DNA from: Euleptes europaea
Taxonomy: Eukaryota; Chordata; Lepidosauria; Squamata; Sphaerodactylidae
Direction of reading: 5' to 3'
NCBI RefSeq assembly: GCF_029931775.1
Contig: NC_079312.1
Location: 116,806,872 to 116,870,871 of the forward strand
Length of the DNA: 64,000 nt
This document shows, piece after piece, positions 9,001-21,000 of this stretch. Position 1 is the stretch's first letter. Each line of letters begins with the position of its first letter. The translations under genes were made by a program, and so were the position numbers. The notes beneath the pieces were generated by a model, which saw nothing but the letters and a program-made list of their open reading frames with translations, was not told the DNA's origin and searched no databases.

Positions 9001-12000
9001 TCAATTAATCTATAGATCGTCCACTACTTCAGTTCTTACGAAAACTCCTAAATGCCCCTCGATGTGTTGCTGGCGTTACTCTTCGTTCCGAGTTTGGCCA
9101 AATGTCACTTGAAGCTAGGGCGTGGTTGGCCGCCTTTAAACTACACCTTAAACTGTGCTTTAGCACTGAGGGGTTCCTAGCTTCCCTGAAGCATGACCCT
9201 TTTAAATCCTCATGGCAAAAAATCTTAGATGAGAAACTGGCGTTGTTGGGCTTCTCGCAGGATATGTTATCAGATCTTGGGAAAACTGAAGCTTTTGCCA
9301 AAATTAAAAAGCGCATTAAAGAGCTCGATTATAACAGCACTACTTTTCGTGCTTGTCGTGTCTGTTCATCCCAGTTCTTCGGAATACCCCCTCCACGTGG
9401 TCTTCCTGCCTATACATATTATCTAACAACTCCTCGTCTCTGTAGAGCTTTTTGCTTGGCTAGATTGAATGCTAACCCTTCTATGGTAATGCAGGGCAGA
9501 ATTCTGAATATACCATACTCAGACAGGATCTGCCCTTGCTCTTCTGGCTCTATTGACTCATTAGCCCATGCCCTTTTGGAATGCCGCTTTTACGAGGAAC
9601 TTCAATCGCACTATATTTCCCCCCTTTTAATATACAAATCCAATGCCTCTGTGACTGACATAATGCCTTTTTTACTAAGTGATAGGGACCCCAAGGCTAC
9701 ATTGTCAGTGGCAAGATTTGTTTCAGTCCTTATATCCCTCCAACACTAGATATATGCTGCTCGGGAGCGGGCGGGTGGACGGGTGCAGAGCGGGCTGAAG
9801 GAGACAGGACAGCAGCGGTGACAGCACGGTGACGGAGGCGGTACCGGCCACCAAAGACTTCAGCTTCAGTTTTTCTTTCTTTGCTTCCCCCCCCCCCGAA
9901 GTTCCTCGTCATATATTGGATTTAGCTCCGCGCCCCTATTTGCTTCTTCTTTTTCAACTTCACCAATAAACAATACAGAATACAAGAGGAGATTATAAAA
10001 TGGTGCTGGCTTCCCTGAGAATTACTTTCGTTTCTTCATGCTGAGAGAGTTATCCAATATAAACGCTTTGCTGCCCTCCAGTGGTTCTCGGATTAATTAC
10101 AGGAGTTGAACTCTCTTATTTTTTGGCTTTTTCTTTTTTTGTGCAACTTACTGTCCTCCCATCCTCATATTATAACTTGATGTTCTTGTCTGCTATCTCA
10201 CAGGAGTAATTCAATGATTTTCGCCCTCAATATAACTTTTTAATACTATGGAAAATAATTTTTACAACAACGTTGATTAAGAACTCTGGAACAAACTATT
10301 AACTGAACCAAACATATTTTTGAAATTTTGTTTCTTTTGAATATTTTATTTTGGTTCTCTGTTTTTTTATATCTTATTTTTTAAAACTATTTGGCAAACA
10401 ATTAATTTTATATTTTAAGCCACATTAACTGATTGTAGTGATTGAACTAATAACTGAATTAATTAGTTTACTGATTCTGTCCAATTTGCCATATTGTACT
10501 GTGTGGATTGGAGGGTGAAGGGGACAATAATTCTGAGGGGTGAAATTTGAATTGATACTTTTTCAGGTTTTTAATTATTATGAGGAAAAGATTCACAAGC
10601 TTTGCACATCGACAATCTCAAAAATTGAAAGGCAAACAACAAAAGAAGTTTTTAGAAGACTTTGAGATTTCTGAAGAAGAAGAACAAGAGGCTGACGTTG
10701 CAAAATTCAAGCCTACATCAGAGAACCCTCAGAAAAAAAGTTCGGTTATGGCCAAAGAAAATCAGGAATTTTTTTTGCGAACTCAAGAGATGATATTGGA
10801 TATGAAAACTTCTTTACAGAAATCCATTCAAGACTCTGAACAGAAGGTGCTTCAAAGTATCGCAAAGGTTGAAGAAAAGCTTGAACTTAACTCCCAAGAA
10901 ATAGTCAAGATTAAACAAAAGCAAGAAGATATAGAGACCTCAGTTACGCAACATACCACAGAGCTCTCAGAACAATCTAAATTAATCCAAGACCTGTCAA
11001 TTAAAGCTGATGCACATGAGGTAAAGTTTAGAGACAAAAATATTAAATTCCGTGGGATTCCTGAACAATTTGGAAAAACCAGCTTGGAATCAGATATCAG
11101 AACATTTCTTCACGATAATTACGAGTTTGATGACGATGACACTCTGCTGGAATATTGTTATAGAATAAACTCATCTTACGCCACCAGATATAACAAACCA
11201 AGGGACATCTTGGTGAGATTTGTTCATAAAAGAACCAGAGATCTGCTGCTTAGGACACAAAGAAATGATCCCTTAGTTTGGGAGGGGAAATCAATTCAGA
11301 TTTTATCTGACCTTCCGGGAAGTGTTCTTACAAAAAGAAAAGAATACACCGAGTTAAAACAAGAATTGATAAAGAGGCAGATCAGGTTCCGTTGGCTCAT
11401 TCCATATTCTTTAGATATTTCACTGCCACAAGGGAAAAGAATAATCCCTAATCAACTTCAAGCAGAAGAACTACTTGAGGAACTAAAATCATCAAAAGAT
11501 TCTGCCCTGGAAGAATTGGAGGACACTCTGGGAACAAGTTCTAGCAGTTCTCAACAATCTCAAAAAGACAAAAAGAAACCACTTGAAAAGCGTGAATTGC
11601 GAAAACAAAAGAAGACTACTGAAGGAGATAAACTAGACCAGGCAGCAGCACTGTAGACACAAACGCAATTCCATTATGGCCCACTTACAAATTGTATCAT
11701 TGAACATTAACGGTCTTAATTCTCCTAACAAAAGAAAGAGAGTTTTCCATAGTTTAAAGAAGCAAAAGAATGATATCATCTGTTTTCAAAAAAAACACAT
11801 TAAAAAAGAACATGAAAAAATCTTACAGACAAACCATCTTGGAACCCCTTACTTAGCGTCTGCCCAAGTGAAGAAGAGAGGTCTAGCTATTTACATTAAT
11901 GAAAAAATTTAACTGTCAAGACTCACATAGCAGACCCAGATGGACGCTATCAGATTTTAATTCTCCATGGACCAGACGGAATATGTTTTACGTTGGTTCA

Positions 12001-15000
12001 CATCTATGCCTCAAATGCTGCAAAGGAAAGTTTTTATGAAGCATTGTTCGGGAAGCTTGTAGATTGTCATCAAGGAGAAATCATACTTTTAGGAGACTTT
12101 AATGCAGTAACAAATCCAATGATTGACAAATCTCACAATAGTATATCTGGAAGATTACCGAAGAATGTTTTCAAATTCTTGAAAAAATTTAATTTAATTG
12201 ATGTTTGGAGAACGAAGAACCCAAGAACAAAAGACTTCACATTTTATTCAAATCGTCATAGATCATACTCTAGGATTGATATGTGTTGGATTTCCAGATC
12301 CATGATAACAAGTGTGGAAAGGATACAGATTGCATCTAGAATATTATCTGATCACAATCCAATTGAATTGACTGTTCTAAGAGGAAGAACAGGAATTAGG
12401 AGATGGCGGATGAATGACCAAATATTGAGAAAAAAACAGATACTTGAGCAATGCAAACATGATGTTAAAGAGTTTTTTACTCTGAACAAGACTCCAGGCA
12501 TGTCAGACTTTGTCGTTTGGGACGCCAGCAAAGCTTTTATCAGAGGGAAAATGATAGCTTTAAATTCTAAAATCAGAAAAGATAAACAAAATAAACTTAA
12601 AGATCTCCAGGACAAATTAAGAACATTGGAAAAAGAAGCGCAAATAAAACCAGATAAATCTACCCTCAGTGATATCAAGATGATTAAACACTCAATCGAG
12701 GTAATAGAAACAGAAGAAATTAAAATGAAAGTTAAATATGCTAAGCAAAGACTTTTTGAAAGAGCAAATAAACCCGGTCGATTCTTAGCTAATCAACTTC
12801 GTCAACAAGAGAAAAAAAGGAAGATAATCGGTGCTAAAGTTAACGGTACAACCTATAACAAACAAGAAGAAATTGAAAAAATATTTGTTGATTACTATAA
12901 GCAATTATAATCAAAGGATGATCTGCAAGAACATGGGTTAACGAGTTATATATCAAATGCACAACTACCCAAGCTATTACCAGAGGAACAAGAGAGTCTT
13001 AATCAGAAGATAACAACACAAGAAATAGTTGATGCCATTCACAATTTGAAACCAGACAAGGCACCAGGTCCAGATGGGATCACACCACAATTTTACAAAC
13101 TCTTTGAACAACAACTAACACCGGTACTACTTTCTCTGTATAATGAGGTAATCGATCAGGGAAAGATTCCACTGTCCTGGCAAGAAGCGCATATATCTTT
13201 GATATCAAAAGAAGCTTCCGATCAATATCTCCCCCAAGCATACAGACCAATTTCCTTGTTGAACATTGATTACAAAATTTTTGTTTCTATAATCACTAAA
13301 AGATTTCAACATCACATCACCAAACTGGTCCACCCAGACCAAACTGGTTTCATTCCAAAGAGACTTATGAAAGACAATGTACGACTGATCCTCAGCGCAA
13401 TCAAATATACGAAGTCGAAATCATTAAAAACCGCTATGATTTTTCTAGATGCAGAAAAAGCATTTGACAACGTTTCCTGGCATTTTATTTCAAAAACATT
13501 ACAACAAATGAACTGCGGAGACACTTTTCTTACTATTTTCAACACACTATATTCGACTCAAAAGGCACGCCTTTTAATAAATGGCTGTCTTTCAACAGAA
13601 TTCTTACAAAAGGTACAAGGCAAGGTTGCCCACTTTCACCATTTCTTTTTGACCTATCGATGGAGGTTCTTGCAAACTATATAAGAAATGATCCGAAAAT
13701 TAAAGGCTTCACAGTAGGAAACGAAGAGCATAAAATTAAAAGTTATGCAGATGACGTTGTACTAATTTGTCAAAACCCTGAACAAACTCTTCCACAGGTA
13801 TATCATCATATAACGGAATTTGCACAGTATTCCGGTTACAAATTGAACAAAACAAAGACAAAAATCTTGACCTTTAACACTACAACTAACGAAGACAATC
13901 ATATTAAACGAATCACCGGATGTCAAATAACGAAGGATTCAATTAAATACTTGGGTGTTAGAATATCTTCACAAAACAAGACACTTTTAAAGCTGAATTA
14001 TTTGAAAACTTGGGGAGAAATAGAGAAAGACTTGAATTCATGGTCTAAGATGAATATTTCATGGTTAGGAAGGATTTCGGTGGTGAAGATGAACGTACTT
14101 CCGAGATTAAATTTTTTATTTCAATTTCTTCCGATTGAAATACCGGACAAAATAATAGAAAACTGGCAAAAGCAAATTAACCGGTTTGTGTGGAATGCGA
14201 AAAAACCGAGAATCAGATTCAAAGTTTTACAAGATGATAAGAAGAGAGGAGGGCTGGCATTACCCAATCTCAAATTATACTACCATGCTGCTTGCTTAAC
14301 TTGGATTGCAGAATGGATAAAATATCCAAGAAATAGACATCTTATTTTAGAACGAACGGATTTAGGACAAGGATTCCACAAAGTTTTGTGGGACCATACA
14401 ACGATAATAAAAAAGGATAAAATATCAGAAGACTGCGATATTAAGCAAGCGATATTGAAAGTATGGAAAAAGTACAAAAAAAGGATAAGTCCTCTCCCAC
14501 CATTTATAATGTCTCCGATTGAAGCCTATCATGACAATGTTAGATTGAAACCGGGTGTCCACTTTACCTACAAAGATATGATAGAACCCACAGGAGAAAT
14601 TAAGAGTCAAGTTAAACTTCAAGAAAATTTTCAAAAATTGAACTGGCTGACCTACTCTCAACTGACAAAAAGATTGTTTGTATCCTCAGCCATTTCGTGA
14701 ACTAACAGAATTCGAACAGATAATATCTAAGAATGATTCTCATTTATTAGGAAAAATCTACAAACTCCTTTTGAAATATGATACAGAAGAAGAACAAGTC
14801 AAAATTAACATGATAAAGTGGATGCAAAATTTTGGTGAAATGATTAATATGGAATCCTGGGAAAAACTATGTACCTTTGAACTTAAATATACTGTGTCTC
14901 AGGAAGTAAAAGAAAATTGGTACAAAACATTTTATAGATGGTACTTGACTCCAAACATGATTTCCCAGATGTCCTCCACTGGGAAAAAAGGTGTCTGCTG

Positions 15001-18000
15001 GAAATGTCAAGATACAGATGGTTCTTATTTTCATGTCTGGTGGACTTGTCCCAAACTGCAGACGTATTGGAAAAAGATTCACCGGGAACTTCAGACGATA
15101 ATGAAAACGAAGATAACATTTGACCCTAAATACTATCTTCTTAGTATGGTACCACAAAACATCCCTTTGAAATTTCACAATGTTTTCAAGTACGCTACAA
15201 CGGCTGCTAGAACGGGTTCTAGCAAGAACTTGGAAACAAATGTACACACCAGAAATAGAGGAATGGAAAGAAAAAATGTTGGACTACGCCACCATGGCCA
15301 AATTGACTTTTGTTTTAAATCCAAAGTCCAACGAATCTATAGAACAATTTGATGAAAAATGGGAGTCATTTTACACTTATATGAATTCCAGTAACATAAA
15401 CTAAGAAGATCAGTATGACCGTTTTTAAAAAAAAAAACCATAAAGGTTTTACTATGTTATATTATATTACATATTATGTTATCTTTTTAAAGGGAAATTG
15501 AATGTCAAGTAAACGATTTTAACATTGCAAAATGTATATTTTTGTTTTGACATAGTGCTTTACAAATGATTAATATTTTGAACACGATGAGTTAATTAGT
15601 AATGGAAATTGTTATATTATATTGTTGTTTTTCTTTTTTTTTTTAATCCAATGTCTTATCCCTTCCCTATTTTTTTCCTTCTGTATCCCCCAATTATATA
15701 AATAAATAAAAAATTTTTTTTAAAAAAAGATCAATTGATCAAGGAGCTTCTAAGGGATAAAAGGAAGGTAAATTACTGTGGTTTTACTGAACATTCTTTG
15801 CAAATATAAATACAACTACTCAGTAAACAAATCATAAATCACGAAAAATAAGTTTAGCAAGTCCTTTCATTTGATCTTTATTGTATGTCATTTATGTACC
15901 AAGTAGATAATTTTATATATACTTGCTTGTGTATTTAATCTTGCTGTTGTGTGAACTTCAAATGCATGGCTTAAGTTACTGGTGGCCAAGATTTTCTGGT
16001 TAGTGGGTCATAAGTCAAGGCCACTATATAAACAAGTGACACTCGAGTCCTTTGCAGTGCTACCCTAAACAGACTTCAGCAGGCTTAGAAAGATGTAACT
16101 CTACTTAAGATGGCATTGTTAACCTTTTTTTTCTTTCTCTAGTGTGCTGAGCCAGCAATCAGGCAATAGCATGGTGTTGGAGATGCAGGCAAGAATGTAA
16201 GCCTTTTCCATGCCATAGCCAGGCCCAAAGGCTTTTCAGCTCTTGTCCGGGCATGCCCATGCATTTGGTGGCAACAACACTGCAAGCTGGAACTAGTCTG
16301 TCAATGTTTTCAGAATGTGGCCTGTGATGGTGGTAGACAGGCACGTAACAGGTTGTCCCCTAACTATGAATGCTTGTTTCAGCATATAACCTTTCTTGTT
16401 TTGCCTGTGGGATGAGATGATCTTCATAGAGAATCCTTACATAAAATGAATTCCTGTACAGTTTATTCTCCACACTATAGACTTACAGCTAAACGTAACC
16501 ATTTGATTTTGTAGGCATGCAGAAAAACTTGGAACACAACTGGCAGATCTTCATCTTCACAACCAAAAACTTGGGGAGAAGTTGAACAAAGGTGCAAGCA
16601 CCATTGGTAAAATGTGCAGCTTTTTGTGATTTGCTAAATCTAGCTAATTTAAGACTAACTTATAAATTTAGTTGTTAATGTTTCTGTTGCTATAACATCA
16701 AAACAAACCCAAAGAGACCATCTATGATGTGAGTAGAAAGATAATTTATTTTTATTTATTTTGTTCAATTTGGACCCTGTCCTTGCCTGGCGAACCGGGC
16801 CCAGGATGGCTGACAACATGTAAATACAATGTGCATAAAATTTACAGTCAGAATCATAAAAATCTCATCTGGGAAGCTGAGATGGTTATAGGCAATCGCC
16901 AGTCAGCGATGGTCTCATTGGTGTTCCATGACAATGATGGTTGTTCCACAATCGTGGAGCTGCCCGTGAAAAGGCCCTCGCTTGTGTACTAACCAAATGA
17001 GCTTTGATTGATGGCACAGTCAGGAGAGCCTCTCACTGTGTTCTTAATTCCCAGGCAGAACCATGGGAGAAGATGGTCCTTCAGATACCCCGGTCCCAAG
17101 CCATATAGGGCTTTAAAGGTCAAAACCTTCTTCTTGAATTGGGCTGGGAGCAGATTGGTAGCCAGTGTTATTGCTGTAATATTGAGGTCACATGCTCCTG
17201 ATAGCTGACCCCACCCAGCAGTCTAGCCACAGTGTTCTGCACTAGCTGCAGCTTCTGAATATTCTTTGTGAATACTACCTACTTGTAATATGGCAAAACA
17301 ATATATGGAAAAATTTGCTTCTGAATATTCTTCAAGGGTAGCTCCCCTTGTGTGTACTGGTATACCTTTAAAAAGTTGTTTTTGTGTATCCGAACAAAAC
17401 GGAAGTCCACTGGCACCTTAAAAACTAATAACATTTATTGGAGTACTTCTGTTTTGCTTTGCTACAATAGACTAACATGGCTACCTCACGAATTATTTTG
17501 GTGGAGCAGGCCAAGTATCCAGCTGCAGCAACAGTGTGTTTCTGGAAAGGTCACAAACAGGATATGGAGTCTCAGTGCCTTTGTTACAGCTGATTTATTA
17601 AAACACAGAGGTCTGTGCTTTGTTTGTTATTTAGCTTTTAAAGATTTGTTGAAGCAAAGACTGGCACGTTTGCCACCTGTACCATGTCCTTCTTAAATAA
17701 CTGTTTTCATGGTGATTGCAGCTACAAGCGGTTATAATTGATTGAGGTTTAAAATAATAGCAGTGTAAGGCTTCTTATTTTTAGTGTACTGTTGTATTTC
17801 GAAGTAATCAATCACTGTTTCTATTTTTGCAAGGTAAAGTTGGAGAACAGACAGATGTTCAGTTTGTAGAAAAGTTTGGGTTCCACACGGTCACTTGTTG
17901 TGGTTACCTTCCACAGGTAGGCTCTGTGGGTTTGCTTATTTGCATTAATGACTTTTCTGCATTGGGATACTTGAGTAAATAAGAATCTTGAATTAAAAAA

Positions 18001-21000
18001 TTATAATAATGATTGTTGAAAGAGAATGTAAGGTTTGTGCAGGAATAGTTCTATTGTTTCATTGGGGGAAACAGCACAGCAACTTACATAACTGAGGGTA
18101 AAGATTCCAGGGCTAGTATCATGGGTACCGCTGGTAGTCGATTTGGTACTCAGTCTTTGCTCCACAGTGAAAATAACAGCAGATGCCCTTGGAAATGGCT
18201 GTGCCCTTCAGTGCTTGGGATATTGCTAGTGTCAGCTGTGTAGCACAGCAGCGTAAGTGTAAGTTAGAACTGCTGGAAGCCAGTGTGGTGTAGTGGTTAA
18301 GAGCAGTGGTTTGGAGCGGTTGACTTGAATCTGGAGAACTGGGTTTGATTCCCCACTCCTCCACCTGAAGCCAGCTGGATGACCTTGGACTCTCTTAGAG
18401 CTCTCTCAGCTCCACCTACCTCACAGGGTGTCTGTTGTGGGGAGGGGAAGGTGATTAGCTGGCATATAAAAACCAACTCCTCTTCTTCAATGCGACTTTA
18501 TGCTAGGCTTTTCTGTTCAAAGAGTGTGCCTGGCAAGCCGTATGAAGTTAGCCATCTGATATAGTTAGGCAAACGTTTGGTGCTATGTAATTTGCAACAG
18601 TGTAATCTGCTGATTGCCCTAACCTGAATAGCCCAGGATAGCCCAGTCTTGTCAGATCTTGGGAGCTAGGCAGGGTTGGCCCTTGTCAATATTTGGAAGA
18701 GCGACCACCAAGGAATACCAGGTTTTTGATGTGGAGGCAGGCAATGGCAAACCACCTCTGAACATCCCTTACCTTGAAAACCCCATGGGGTCACCATAAG
18801 TCAGCTGTGACTTGACAGTAAAAAAATAGAATCTGTTGATTTTCAGGAAGAACAGCTGGAAAGGAAAGCAGCAACTGAGGCATGTGTTTGTGTGTATGTG
18901 TGCATTCGTGCTGCAGTTTCACATTCCTGTTGAGCCCAATAGAAACCTGAGAGTCAGGAATGCCCTGTCTCTGTTCTATTGTATTTATTCAGAGTATGAG
19001 ATCTTTAAAAAGTATTTTAAATACCTGTATAATTTTGTACTATGTAAAGTCTCTGAGTTATTCTGACAGTTTGATCTCTTACAACACTTAGAGCACTTCT
19101 AGTACCATAGAAATCAGTGTGACTGGATTAGTTTTTAAATACAAGTGACTTACCAAGCAGAGTTATACCCTTGTAAGCCCATTATTTGCTTATTTGTACC
19201 CTGCTTTTCTCCCCTGTAGGGACCTAAAGGAACTTTGATGGAATTAGAAGGGTGTAACTATGCTTAGCATTGTACTTTTACTTAATTCATGACCTATTTT
19301 TCTGTCTTTTTTTTAAAAAAAAAGTCTATATACTTTAAGGTGCTACTGTCCTGTAGACCAAAATCACAGCTTCTTTTATTTTTGGCAGGTGAATGACTGG
19401 CAACAGGACTGGGTGACTTTCTTTGCCAGACAGAGAATTCAGCCTCAGATGGACATGATTGAAAAGAATTCAGGAGACAAGGAGGCAAGGGAGCTTTGGG
19501 CACAGCTACAGGTACTGATGATCCAAGGAAGTCTTAGAGGACATTAATTTTTAAAAAATCTGTTTATTTTCACACCTGTGAAAAGTTGCTATTGGGAGGG
19601 AAGATGCATGCTCTGTGGGATCCAATGTGTCCTGGCAACTTATTAGATGTGCTGATAGATGACTGGCATGGCTGTCTTTCTGATGTCATCGACAAGATCG
19701 CTTTCCGACATCCTCTTAAACCCCCCCCCCCCCGCTACCTTGCCTTGTGGTACACCGTGGAGCTACGGATGAAGAAATGGGAGCTTAGACGACTAGAGCG
19801 AGTTTGGCAGTGCACTCATGACAAAGCTACAAGAACATCTTATAGGACATTTATGATATCCTATGAGTTGGCGGTGAAGGCCGCTAAGAAAAAGTACTGT
19901 GTGGCCTCTATTGCATCCACCAGCTCACACCCAGCTCAATTGTTTATGGTAATTAGGTCTCTCACTTCCCTCTCAGAGGGATTCCAAAATGCTAGTGATT
20001 CAGTAATTAGCTGTGAGGCTTTTGCGAGCTATTTTTCGGATAAAATCTTGATGATCCACCAGGACCTCCCCACCAATGTTGACACAGTAATTGAACTGGA
20101 GGCCCCTTGCCAATCTTTGGGTCCTGTGTTGGACCAGTTCAGCCAACTCTCCCGGACCAAGGTTGACAGAATCCTGGCTGCTGTGAAACCACCCACTTGC
20201 TTCTTAGACCCGTGGCCATCAGGAGGGGTTAAAGATGTGGGTGATGAGGGGCCCCCGGTTGACATTATCTATCTTAAGTTCGGGGGTCTTGCCAGGGACA
20301 TTGAAAGAGGCAATGGTAAGACTGCTCTTGAAAAAACATCTCTGGATCCTTCTGATCTGTCCAGCTACCACCCAGTATCAAATCTGCCATTACTGGGTAA
20401 GGTAATTGAGAGAGCAGCAGCAGAAAAGCTCCAGGTTTTTCTGGAGGATACATAGGCTCTGGACCATTTCAGTCCAGCTTTCAGCCTGGCTGTGGGATGG
20501 AGATGGCGCTGGTGACCCTCACAGATGAGCTCCATAGACTGCTGGATTGTGGTGGTTCAGCGCTTCTGTTATTACTTGATCTTACAGTGGCGTTTAACAC
20601 GGTTGGCTACGATTTTTAATTCACAACGAGGTTGTGAATTAAATAACAATCTCAACAAAAGAGGGAACATTAAAGGATGGGATATTTTGGCCTCCTCCTT
20701 CTTGAGAGCGAAAGGTTGCTAGTACCTCTGTACCATCTCTCCCACCCCTTTAGAATGGGTAAATGTCTTCTTTGGCCTACCCTGCTCTCCACCCCACAAA
20801 TACCCTCAATTCCCTGGTAACCAGCCTCTGTGCAAAATGTGCACATCTTGTAGAAAGTGCCTTATCTCCGGAGACTTGTAGGGATGAAATCTCTGCCAGT
20901 GATCAAATGATGCTGCTGCTCTGTGTCAGTTCTAGGACAGGGTCTTCCCTATGGTCAGTTGGCTGCTATCCTTATGTCTTAATCTGTTTCCCTGCATAAT

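Larger units (their letters stand above)
9752..15728 (+). mobile_element. Nearly full-length L1 LINE, decayed
   Basis: A GC-richer 5' UTR (from about 9752), ORF1 (10580-11656), a 19-bp spacer, ORF2 pieces (11676-15404), and an AT-rich 3' UTR ending in 'aataaataaaaaatttttttttaaaaaaa'. It lies in FN3KRP intron 2, in the same orientation as the gene. It appears to sit at the 3' edge of the Vingi-like LINE. I could not define its own target duplication. Confidence 0.88.
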
